DNA from: CABZJG01 sp902512685
GTDB taxonomy: Bacteria > Pseudomonadota > Alphaproteobacteria > Rhodobacterales > Rhodobacteraceae
Assembly: GCA_051201605.1 (NCBI GenBank)
Contig: CP179201.1
Location: 1,984,001-2,048,000, forward strand
Direction of reading: 5' to 3'
DNA length: 64,000 bases
Shown here: piece by piece, positions 36,010 through 43,378 of the stretch
Layout: the number at the start of each line of letters is the position of its first letter
Numbering within the stretch: the first letter of the stretch is position 1
Translations under genes and position numbers: made by a program
The notes under the pieces: generated by a model
The model's database searches: none
What the model saw: only the letters and a program-made list of their open reading frames with translations
What the model was told of the DNA's origin: nothing

Positions 36010-36905
36010 GCATTGTCCTTGCCATTTACGAATGCTGCCGCGGCCTCAACAGCCTGCTTTAATGCCTGTTCGGCAGAAAGTTTTTCAATTTCTGCCGCCA
36101 GATGTGCTGCCATGAAGGTATCGCCCGCTCCGGTCACTCTTTGAACTTCTAGTTTGGGCGGCGCATAAAGGATTGGTCTCTTTAATGCCCTGCCGTCACA
36201 AACTGTCAATCCACCATGGGTCACAATGGCCCGCTTCGCACCCATTCTCAAAAGCCCAAGAACCGCAGCCTCGGCAGTATTAAATTCCGCTCCACACAAA
36301 ATTTCAGCTTCCTGCAGATTGCAATAGAAGGTTGCATTTTTATGTCCAAAAAAAGGTTTGAGGCGTTTGCCTTTTCCCGGTGATGCAGGACACAAACGCA
36401 GATCACAAGCTGCAAAATATGGACTGACTGAAATCTCTTCTAAAACTTCATCAGACAGATTGCCATCAAGAACAATCATTCCATCAAAAGGCTTAACAAG
36501 TGAGCCAAGGCGGCCATCTTTCAAAGGCTTCAATATAAGATCGCCGGCCGCTTCGAGGCTATGAGCATGCGCAATGGCGGCAACAACACCGTCTGCATCT
36601 TCAAGTGCCATATAGCGATCTGTTGGCCAATCTTCAGGGCGGAAAATATAACTTGCTTCAAGACCAATCTGTTTGCATCTATCGATGAGAGCTTGACCTT
36701 CTGGATCCTTACCTATCGCAGTTAAAATTGTGGACTTATAACCAAGCATACAGAGCTTTTGTGCAATATTAAAGGCAACGCCACCAGGTAACATTTTAAT
36801 TTGTCCGGGCTCATCAGAGGCACGCGAAAGAGACGCGTTCGTGGTGCCAATTATATCCCAAAGCACGCTGCCAATGCAGATAATTTTTTGTGTATTCGCG
36901 CTCAT
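36006..36905 (-). CDS. psuK: PfkB family kinase, probable pseudouridine kinase
   Basis: This 299-residue PfkB carbohydrate kinase has an N-terminal CIGSVLWDIIG, the GGVAFNIAQKLCMLG sugar-binding region and the C-terminal signature VTGAGDTFMAAHL with the catalytic Asp. The direct coupling to psuG (4-bp overlap) makes pseudouridine the likely substrate. I chose the ATG at 36905 (MSANTQK), because it overlaps the upstream stop codon as ATGA; a 15-residue longer form has no support. The upstream DUF4198 gene is thus in the same operon. Confidence 0.9.
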   Translation of the reverse strand: MSANTQKIICIGSVLWDIIGTTNASLSRASDEPGQIKMLPGGVAFNIAQKLCMLGYKSTILTAIGKDPEGQALIDRCKQIGLEASYIFRPEDWPTDRYMALEDADGVVAAIAHAHSLEAAGDLILKPLKDGRLGSLVKPFDGMIVLDGNLSDEVLEEISVSPYFAACDLRLCPASPGKGKRLKPFFGHKNATFYCNLQEAEILCGAEFNTAEAAVLGLLRMGAKRAIVTHGGLTVCDGRALKRPILYAPPKLEVQRVTGAGDTFMAAHLAAEIEKLSAEQALKQAVEAAAAFVNGKDNA

Positions 36906-37738
36906 TCTGTGGGAATCGAAAAGGTTGTGGCCGCCCAAAGGCTTTCCCAAACAGCACCAGAATTTTGCGCAGTGCCGCCTTCTGGTATGCGTAATATAAC
37001 CGCATCTAAAAGATAGTCGTGCCCTGGTAGGACGTCTATAATGGCTTTGCCTTGCGCGTTGGTTTTGATATAAAAAACGGAAACAACACCCGAACTTGAG
37101 CGTTGAAATACCTCGATCTGCGCGTGTTTTCGTGGAATGCCCTGATACAAAAGAAGAACTTTAATTCCATTTGAAGTATCTTCTGTATAGGGATTGGTCA
37201 GCACAACAAATTCGGTTTCAAGCTTATATGATCGATCGTTTCCTTGCCCCGGACCGATCCCAATCAGCGCTTTGCTGAAACGTTTGTAGCTTTCTATAAA
37301 GTTCGTTTTTGGCAAGTTTCTACTTTCGTGGACCTGTTCAATTAAACCTAGATTTTTATGCTGAATAAAATCGTCAAATTTTTGCCAATCCTTGTAGGTA
37401 AGCGTGCTTGGGCGAGAGTGATAAACCACCACCATCAGGCCATTTTCTAGGGCAGGGGTCTTGATTGCAGGAATATCCCCAGACCGTGATTTAACAACCG
37501 TTTTGGCGCTATTTAGCTCCCAAAAGAAATTCTCAATTCTATTTTTAAAGTAAGAAAGATTTATGCCCTTGAAATTTTGCCCATTTCGAAGTTCGATCGC
37601 AACCGTATCGCCAATTTGAGGTTGGAAATTCTTAGTATCCAGCCACATTTCGTGGGCAAGGGAAAAGTTTGGAATAAACAGCGTGTAAAGGACAAAGACA
37701 AAAATGCGGATGGCGTATCTAAAACAGATATTTAACAT
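36902..37738 (-). CDS. Exported DUF4198-type protein
   Basis: The 278-residue protein has a signal peptide ending in FSLA, so that the mature chain would start HEMWLDTKNFQP, like the AHEFWLEP start of DUF4198 proteins linked to metal (nickel/cobalt) handling. A carboxypeptidase-regulatory-like fold is suggested by NAQGKAIIDVLPGHDYLLDAVI near the C-terminus. The ATG at 37738 is the only good start that keeps the signal peptide; the ribosome site is weak. Its first 35 bases overlap the oppositely oriented HupE gene. It is the first gene of a DUF4198-psuK-psuG run joined by 4-bp overlaps. Function is unknown. Confidence 0.7.
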   Translation of the reverse strand: MLNICFRYAIRIFVFVLYTLFIPNFSLAHEMWLDTKNFQPQIGDTVAIELRNGQNFKGINLSYFKNRIENFFWELNSAKTVVKSRSGDIPAIKTPALENGLMVVVYHSRPSTLTYKDWQKFDDFIQHKNLGLIEQVHESRNLPKTNFIESYKRFSKALIGIGPGQGNDRSYKLETEFVVLTNPYTEDTSNGIKVLLLYQGIPRKHAQIEVFQRSSSGVVSVFYIKTNAQGKAIIDVLPGHDYLLDAVILRIPEGGTAQNSGAVWESLWAATTFSIPTE

Positions 37739-38849
37739 TACTATTTTAACTTTGTCGTTTTGGCTGTTACCGGGCAATGTCGCACAGTCTCATGAGGTTT
37801 TGCCTAGCATCGCTGATATTACGTTGGACCGCAAGTCAATCAACGTCGAAATCAGACTTACGGCAGAAGCCATGCTTGCGGAAATCGACCTGCAAACGGT
37901 TTCCGATACAAGTGGCGCTGAAAATGAACAGGAATATGATCGACTTCGGTTATTGAAGCCAGATCAACTTGAAGTGATTTTCAGGCAATACTGGCCGGAA
38001 CTGGCCAAAAAAATACATATTCGCACTGCCGATTCTGATAATGATCTTTTATTGAACTTAAACGCTATACGCATTGATCCAGTCGGAGATATAGACCTCC
38101 CACGCTTTAGCTATATCTCTTTCACAGCACCCAGACAGAGTTTTGAACCTATTGTTTTTTCATGGGATAAAAGACTTGGCGCAATTATTCTTCGCCAACA
38201 GGGCATCGAAAATGGGGTAACAAGATATTTAACATCTGGCCAGAAAAGCCCCCCCATCAGCGATAATTTGCAACCGCCAAAATCTGGGTGGCTTGTGTTC
38301 GTCGAGTATATTCCCATTGGCTTTGATCACATCCTACCAAAAGGTTTGGATCATGTGCTTTTTGTTTTAGGACTTTACTTCCTAAGTCTGAAGTTGTCAG
38401 TTTTGCTTTGGCAAATCACATCCTTTACGCTTGCACATACAGTCACCCTAACAGCAGCGGCGTTTGGGCTGGTAAACTTGCCAGCAACAGTAATTGAACC
38501 CCTCATTGCGGCTTCAATCGTTTTCGTTGCTGTTGAGAACTTATTTTCGCAGCGTCTGTCGAAATGGCGGCCCATAGTGATATTCGCTTTTGGCTTATTG
38601 CACGGATTAGGATTTGCCAGCGTTCTTTCTGCCTTTGGCTTACCGGAAACGCAGTTCATTCCAGCTTTAATTGGCTTCAATATTGGCGTTGAATTAGGTC
38701 AGTTAAGCGTGATTTTGATAGCCTTTATTCTGCTTGGGTATTGGTTTGGGAAAAAACACTGGTTTCGAGCAAGGGTTTCAATTCCCGCTTCGCTTTTAAT
38801 TGCAGCAACTGGCGGTTGGTGGTTTTTAGAACGCACTCTTTTGGCTTAA
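37704..38849 (+). CDS. HupE/UreJ family membrane protein
   Basis: The 381-residue protein has a signal peptide (mature start HEVLPSIADITL), an extracytoplasmic N-terminal half (about residues 30-195) and a C-terminal HupE/UreJ-like membrane domain with GFDHILPKGLDHVLFVLGLY, LAHTVTLTAAAFG and GLLHGLGFASVL. HupE/UreJ members are metal (nickel) permeases; this longer two-part type is common in proteobacteria and its substrate is not known. AAAGGA lies 11 nt before the first ATG (a second ATG is at 37710). It is divergent from, and overlaps, the DUF4198 gene. Its last codons form the left arm of a terminator. Confidence 0.82.
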   Translation: MRMAYLKQIFNITILTLSFWLLPGNVAQSHEVLPSIADITLDRKSINVEIRLTAEAMLAEIDLQTVSDTSGAENEQEYDRLRLLKPDQLEVIFRQYWPELAKKIHIRTADSDNDLLLNLNAIRIDPVGDIDLPRFSYISFTAPRQSFEPIVFSWDKRLGAIILRQQGIENGVTRYLTSGQKSPPISDNLQPPKSGWLVFVEYIPIGFDHILPKGLDHVLFVLGLYFLSLKLSVLLWQITSFTLAHTVTLTAAAFGLVNLPATVIEPLIAASIVFVAVENLFSQRLSKWRPIVIFAFGLLHGLGFASVLSAFGLPETQFIPALIGFNIGVELGQLSVILIAFILLGYWFGKKHWFRARVSIPASLLIAATGGWWFLERTLLA

Positions 38850-38865
38850 CAAAGAGTGCGTTTTT
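38830..38865 (+). terminator. Terminator overlapping the 3' end of the HupE gene
   Basis: AACGCACTCTTT (38830-38841) and AAAGAGTGCGTT (38851-38862) form a perfect 12-bp stem with a 9-nt loop that contains the TAA stop, followed by T residues. The coding sequence itself supplies the left arm. Confidence 0.88.
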
Positions 38866-38927
38866 CTAGGTATTTTTCGCTTGCGTCATAAAAATAGTGG
38901 CAGTATACGCAGCTATCGAAATCCGCA

Positions 38928-39001
38928 GACGGGGTTCGGGCATTTGGGACAGACATCCCCAAGCGTCCTCCGGTTGGAGCAAAAGCTCATACTCCCCCGT
39001 C
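38928..39001 (+). promoter_or_regulatory. Structured leader of rpsB, candidate S2 autoregulatory element
   Basis: An outer 7-bp stem GACGGGG (38928-38934)/CCCCGTC (38995-39001) encloses TTGGG/CCCAA (38944-38948/38958-38962) and two mutually exclusive hairpins, CTCC-GGTT-GGAG (38968-38979) and GAGC-AAAA-GCTC (38977-38988). The element ends 27 nt before the rpsB start. Ribosomal protein S2 represses its own operon in other bacteria, so an autoregulatory leader is plausible. No known family was recognised. Confidence 0.45.
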
Positions 39002-39028
39002 AAGGCGAAAACCGGAAAGGAAAAAGAC

Positions 39029-39847
39029 ATGGCTCTTCCAGAGTTTACCATGCGTCAGTTGTTAGAAGCTGGCGTTCACTTTGGCCACCAAACCCAAAGA
39101 TGGAACCCAAAGATGGCTGAGTTCATCTATGGTTCACGTAACGGCATTCACATTATGGACCTTACACAAACGGTTCCGATGCTTGATGCGGCACTGAATG
39201 TTGTGCGCGAAACGGTTGCAAAAGGCGGCCGTATTTTATTTGTCGGCACAAAACGTCAGGCGGCAGGACCGGTTGCAGAAGCAGCCGAAAAATGCGCTCA
39301 ATATTATATGAACCACAGATGGTTGGGCGGCACTTTGACAAACTGGCAAACAGTTTCTAAGTCTATTAATCGCTTGACAGTCATTGAAGAACAGATGACG
39401 ACTGGCGCAGATGGCCTAACCAAAAAAGAACGGTTAGGAATGGAGCGTGAGCAGTCGAAACTTCAGGCTTCATTGGGCGGAATTCGCGAAATGGGCGGCG
39501 TGCCTGATCTTTTGTTTGTTATAGACGTGAAAAAAGAAGCCCTTGCAATTGCAGAAGCAAATAAACTTGGAATTCCAGTGATTGCGGTGGTTGATACAAA
39601 TTGCCCTCCTGCAGGTGTAGATTACATCATTCCAGGAAATGATGATGCTGCTCGTGCCATTGCTCTTTACTGTGATTTGGCAAGTCGGGCTGCTTTGGAC
39701 GGAATGTCCGCGCAGCTCGGAGCCGCCGGTGTCGATTTGGGTGCATTAGAAGAAACCCCAGCAGAGGAGCCTTTGGCTGCAACAGAAGAGCCCGCCGCTG
39801 CGGCCCCATCTGAAGAAGAGCAGGCGCCTGCAGAGGCTTCAACCTAG
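39029..39847 (+). CDS. rpsB: 30S ribosomal protein S2
   Basis: S2 binds the 30S subunit near the mRNA exit and holds bS1. The 272-residue protein begins MALPEFTMRQLLEAGVHFGH and shows HQTQRWNPKM, FVGTKRQA, NHRWLGGTLTNW and VPDLLFVIDVKKE, with a C-terminal Ala/Glu/Pro-rich extension typical of alphaproteobacteria. The ATG at 39029 follows GGAAAGGA; the frame is open further upstream, but that sequence is the structured leader. The gene is followed by tsf, the usual order. Confidence 0.97.
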   Translation: MALPEFTMRQLLEAGVHFGHQTQRWNPKMAEFIYGSRNGIHIMDLTQTVPMLDAALNVVRETVAKGGRILFVGTKRQAAGPVAEAAEKCAQYYMNHRWLGGTLTNWQTVSKSINRLTVIEEQMTTGADGLTKKERLGMEREQSKLQASLGGIREMGGVPDLLFVIDVKKEALAIAEANKLGIPVIAVVDTNCPPAGVDYIIPGNDDAARAIALYCDLASRAALDGMSAQLGAAGVDLGALEETPAEEPLAATEEPAAAAPSEEEQAPAEAST

Positions 39848-39866
39848 CCACTTCGCTATAAATTTT

Positions 39867-39888
39867 GAGCGCGGGGATACCCGCGCTC
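39867..39888 (+). promoter_or_regulatory. GC-rich stem-loop between rpsB and tsf
   Basis: GAGCGCGGG (39867-39875) and CCCGCGCTC (39880-39888) form a perfect 9-bp stem with loop GATA, without a U-tract. It lies in the 73-bp rpsB-tsf gap and may act as an mRNA stabiliser or partial attenuator that sets the S2/EF-Ts ratio. Confidence 0.7.
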
Positions 39889-39920
39889 GCGTTAATTCAA
39901 AGAAATGAGGAGAGCCTAAC

Positions 39921-40796
39921 ATGGCGATCACAGCATCTATGGTCAAAGAACTGCGCGAAACGACGGGCGCAGGAATGATGGACGCAAAAAAAGCACTGAT
40001 AGAAACCGACGGTGATTTTGAAGCCGCTATTGACTGGCTGCGCACAAAAGGTCTTGCAAAAGCCGCCAAAAAATCTGGACGCGTGGCGGCCGAAGGTTTG
40101 GTAGCTGTTGCTGTTTCAGATGGTGAAGGCGTTGCCATTGAAGTTAACTCAGAAACAGATTTTGTCGCAAAAAATTCAGAATTCCAAGATATGGTTTCTT
40201 CTTTTGCCCATGCAGCACTTGGAGTCGAAACTGTCGACGCTCTGAGTGCCACTGAAGTTAACGGAAAATCTGTTGCAGATACATTGACCGCCAAGATAGC
40301 CACAATCGGTGAAAATATGTCTTTGCGTAGAATGAGTAAAGCTCAAGGCGATGAAGTGCATTCCTATGTTCACAATGCTGTGGCACCTGGCATGGGTAAG
40401 ATCGGCGTATTGGTCGCATTAAACGGATCAAGCCCTGACTTCGGAAAACAAGTTGCTATGCATATTGCTGCGGCAAACCCTCAATCGCTTACCGAAGCCG
40501 ATTTGGATCCAAACGTTCTTGAACGTGAGAAGAATATTCTTACCGAACAAGCCCGGGAATCTGGAAAACCAGAAGCCGTTATCGAAAAAATGATCGTCGG
40601 TAGGGTGAAAAAATTCTTGGGTGAAATTACACTTCTTGGTCAAGCTTTTGTTATCAATCCTGACTTGACTGTTGCGCAGGCAGCAAAAGAAGCAGGGGTT
40701 GAAATTTCTGCATTTGTACGCCTTGAAGTTGGTGATGGTATCGCGAAAAAAGAAGAAGATTTTGCCTCAGAAGTGGCCAAAGTCGCGCAAAGCTAA
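39921..40796 (+). CDS. tsf: Elongation factor Ts
   Basis: EF-Ts regenerates EF-Tu-GTP during translation. The 291-residue protein starts MAITASMVKELRETTGAGMMDAKKAL (N-terminal UBA-like region through TGAGMMDAKKAL), continues with the core signature SETDFVAKN and ends with the second core segment TVAQAAKEAGVEISAFVRLEVGDGI. GAGGAGAG precedes the ATG. It follows rpsB in the conserved order and is closed by a hairpin terminator. Confidence 0.97.
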   Translation: MAITASMVKELRETTGAGMMDAKKALIETDGDFEAAIDWLRTKGLAKAAKKSGRVAAEGLVAVAVSDGEGVAIEVNSETDFVAKNSEFQDMVSSFAHAALGVETVDALSATEVNGKSVADTLTAKIATIGENMSLRRMSKAQGDEVHSYVHNAVAPGMGKIGVLVALNGSSPDFGKQVAMHIAAANPQSLTEADLDPNVLEREKNILTEQARESGKPEAVIEKMIVGRVKKFLGEITLLGQAFVINPDLTVAQAAKEAGVEISAFVRLEVGDGIAKKEEDFASEVAKVAQS

Positions 40797-40850
40797 AACG
40801 CTATTAATCAACGGGGGTTTTGCGGCAAAAGTCGCTTTACCCCTTGAAAT

Positions 40851-40885
40851 AAAAACGATGCTGGTATTTGCCGCATCGTTTTTTT
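40851..40885 (+). terminator. Rho-independent terminator of the rpsB-tsf operon
   Basis: AAAAACGATGC (40851-40861) and GCATCGTTTTT (40873-40883) form an 11-bp stem with an 11-nt loop, continuing into more T residues. It lies 55 bp after the tsf stop. Confidence 0.9.
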
Positions 40886-41236
40886 ATTTAATAACAATAT
40901 CGCCTTAAGCCATAGCGCCAGCTTATCGATCGACTATAAACCGATAAACTGGCAATCCCTTTCGGGGAAACACTCAAATTACAGAAAATTGCCGCACAGA
41001 GTATTTCTTAAGTCCATATGGCCAAAGCCACTACTCACAGACACCTATTATAATGGCTCCTAGCGATATCATTTTAAAGTAGGGATTTCCTTACTTTCTT
41101 AAGTTTCTTGCAATATTTAGCAAAAATTTTTCTAATTCATTAAACAAATATTATAATTTTTTTCCATTAATTTCAACTACTTGCCATCAATCTTACCATA
41201 AGCCAAAATATTAATCTGTAAGCTGTTGTTTTTGAA
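40886..41236. other. AT-rich non-coding region downstream of tsf and of the LuxR gene
   Basis: About 350 bp between convergent tsf and the luxR-type gene with no supported gene. It holds a near-perfect dyad, AAAGTAGGGA (41076-41085) and TCCTTACTTT (41088-41097), that would pair completely in RNA of the + strand with one G-U, and a small CCC-TTTC-GGG hairpin near 40970. Neither has a convincing U-tract. Confidence 0.5.
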
Positions 41237-42007
41237 TTATGATTCTCGCTCCACAATAAACATTTGATTTTGGAAAGCCGCCTTTAGAACGGCCTGAGCT
41301 GTCGTTTCGACTCCTAAGTTTTCTCTTGCAAGGCGCAAGTGTTTTTCCACCGTCGCCGCGGTTAAACCCATAAGCATGGCTATTTGTTGAGCGGTTTTCC
41401 CATCTGCAACCCACTCTAAAGCTTCACGTTGTCTTTTTGTTAATTTGCGACCGGACATCGTCGTATAGGGCAGGGACATGATTTTAAGATGCGCAACATT
41501 ATTTATCAAAACAAGTTCGTCACCATACAGCTTCCAAATGTCATCGACATCATCTTGTGTCAGACCAACCCGACCTGTGAGTCCGATCGCACCCCTTGAT
41601 CGCGCTGACAAAGGATTAAAGCTAATCGTATATCCGCATGTTGCGCCATGTCTTTTATTAAACTCAATAGCACGCATTTCACCCACAGAAAGCGACGATG
41701 TCTTTGCAAGATTTTCTAACATTCGCCAACTACAGACTCCTTCATTTTCAAAAGCCCAATTGGTCATAGGAGCATCTAAAAACAATCCTTCATGAACAAA
41801 TTCATCAACATATTCAGAACTGTGATTTGTTAAAAGGATAAAATCATCAGGATCGCCGAAACCTTTTGGGGTAGAAAAGTGAGTAAACCCATAAATAATA
41901 CGATCAAACCCGTAGGAATTCATTTTTTGAACATGCATCTCCCAGAGCTGTTCAATTGATTGAGCATTCGTCATTTCGGTGACGTAGGATGTAAGATCAG
42001 AGTTCAA
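41237..42007 (-). CDS. LuxR family regulator with autoinducer-binding domain (solo)
   Basis: The roughly 256-residue protein has an N-terminal autoinducer-binding-like domain (about residues 15-165) and a C-terminal GerE/LuxR helix-turn-helix (about 192-250, LTKRQREALEWVADGKTAQQIAMLMGLTAATVEKHLRLARENLG). The acyl-homoserine-lactone pocket is partly conserved (Asp-Ala-Pro and Trp in LDAPMTNW), but the usual Trp/Tyr pair just before it appears as Tyr and Phe (EYVDEF). No luxI is nearby, so it is a LuxR solo. The start is probably TTG at 42007, with AGGGAAATAGGA upstream; an ATG at 41974 is possible. A small double palindrome lies 17 bp upstream. Confidence 0.85.
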   Translation of the reverse strand: MNSDLTSYVTEMTNAQSIEQLWEMHVQKMNSYGFDRIIYGFTHFSTPKGFGDPDDFILLTNHSSEYVDEFVHEGLFLDAPMTNWAFENEGVCSWRMLENLAKTSSLSVGEMRAIEFNKRHGATCGYTISFNPLSARSRGAIGLTGRVGLTQDDVDDIWKLYGDELVLINNVAHLKIMSLPYTTMSGRKLTKRQREALEWVADGKTAQQIAMLMGLTAATVEKHLRLARENLGVETTAQAVLKAAFQNQMFIVERES

Positions 42008-42637
42008 AATCCTATTTCCCTGGTAGATCTATAGATTGCGTTTCTTTCGTTTAATGTCTTAATAAATAACCTGCACAAACTAGAATAAGAACTTGTAAAC
42101 ATGATTGAAAAATACATATAAAAACTTAGATTTAGGAAATATAAGTATATTTTTTTTAACATAATACATATTATACGGTATTTGTGACGACTCTTTTTAG
42201 CTTTCCCTTTGGAATCAGTCCAATCAAGAAGCTCCATAATTTTTGACTACCCAACCCTCCCGGATTGCAATTGGAATACATGTTATTGAAATCAATCTCT
42301 GTTTTAAAGTGTAATAGCATTTGGCATTACTCTCGAGACCTTCAAATTTAGAATGTCTTTCAATATGGCCAGAATATCTCGCTTAAAAAAAAGATACTTT
42401 TTAAAACAGTTTCCAAATAATAAATCGGTAATTTTTATTTGTGTGATTGGCAGTATTAACTGCATATGGAAAGTGAAGGTCGTTTTGTAATATTCCTTCA
42501 TTTTCCTACACCAGATTACCCATCTGCCCTATTAAGAAATCACACCCTACCCCAGAAATGCATAACATCACTCTCCTTGTCCATGACAAGCGTAATTACA
42601 TCTCGTAACCCAGAAAGTTGGATAAAGTGTTATATAT
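42008..42637. other. Very AT-rich non-coding region upstream of the LuxR gene
   Basis: About 630 bp separating the luxR-type gene from the HTH gene, both leftward. Reading frames of about 65 codons exist on both strands, but they overlap each other, lack ribosome sites and have AT-driven composition. Palindromes include TAGATCTATAGAT (42024-42036) and ATAATACATATTAT (42161-42174). The low GC compared with the flanks hints at acquired or decaying sequence. Confidence 0.5.
42024..42036. promoter_or_regulatory. Overlapping palindromes upstream of the LuxR-type gene
   Basis: TAGATCTA (42024-42031) and ATCTATAGAT (42027-42036) overlap, 17 bp before the probable start of the LuxR-type gene. The position would suit an autoregulatory operator, but it does not match a classical lux box and AT-rich DNA gives such dyads by chance. 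Confidence 0.25.
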
Positions 42638-43135
42638 TTACACTATTAATTTATTTTTGACCCGCTGAAAGGCCATTAAATCGTCCCACTTTGCATTTAA
42701 GAAGGTCTCGTCTGTCTTGATGACATGGAGTTTAACAAAATCGCGCCCCAGCTGTAGCATTTCATCGCCTGCACAATACTTAATGACGCCTTTACAAGCA
42801 TCTACCTCTGCTCGATCTATTTCTTTGTCATCACAGTAAATCCGAATCCACCCCTCAGGAATACAATCTTTTATCATCTGATAAATGGCTTGCCGGCTTA
42901 TTTTTATATCCTCGACAATTTCCGACGCGCTGTAGACTTCATCTTTAATTCTTCCTTTGATCATTAACATGGCAAAAGCATCTCGCTGAATTGTTGAGCG
43001 CACCCAAAGAACTAATTTTGAAGTATTATCCACTAGGCAACGTCTACGGAAATGCGAAAGATAGACGTCCATAAGAGATATTAAATACTCATCTAACAAG
43101 TATTTCTCAGTTACATCAAACCCTTTGTAATCCAC
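42638..43135 (-). CDS. Helix-turn-helix protein of unknown family
   Basis: The 165-residue protein is probably a transcription factor: the middle part (about residues 65-100, SASEIVEDIKISRQAIYQMIKDC) is a clear helix-turn-helix, followed by a wing-like segment GWIRIYCDDKEIDR. N- and C-terminal parts are helical and not recognised; MarR-like or ArsR-like winged helix is possible. The start is GTG with GGGTGG 7 nt upstream. It stands in the AT-rich part next to the LuxR solo and follows the FAD oxidoreductase gene by 243 bp on the same strand. Confidence 0.65.
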   Translation of the reverse strand: MDYKGFDVTEKYLLDEYLISLMDVYLSHFRRRCLVDNTSKLVLWVRSTIQRDAFAMLMIKGRIKDEVYSASEIVEDIKISRQAIYQMIKDCIPEGWIRIYCDDKEIDRAEVDACKGVIKYCAGDEMLQLGRDFVKLHVIKTDETFLNAKWDDLMAFQRVKNKLIV

Positions 43136-43378
43136 TTATTTGCCACCCATCCATATTGCCTGCTTTAGCACTGCACATTGACTATAGGGATTCCCCGATT
43201 TCTTTATCTAGCTGCATTACAACACTGTAATATAATACCTTTTTGGTCAAGGCGGGACTTTTTAGTTTGATTAAGCACAAAAGTTGCCCCATGTGCATTT
43301 ATCAAGATTTTAAAGGGATTTATTCAACAGACTTCACGTTAAAAACAATAGGAAACCTTACCCTTGTGTATATGTTTA

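Noticed and set aside
38897..39028. In-frame N-terminal extension of rpsB by 44 codons
   Set aside because: The S2 family begins at MALPEFTM, which has a good ribosome site, and the upstream stretch forms a structured leader.
42304..42660. Two frames of about 65 codons in the AT-rich gap upstream of the LuxR gene
   Set aside because: They overlap each other on opposite strands, have no ribosome sites, and long frames arise easily in this composition.
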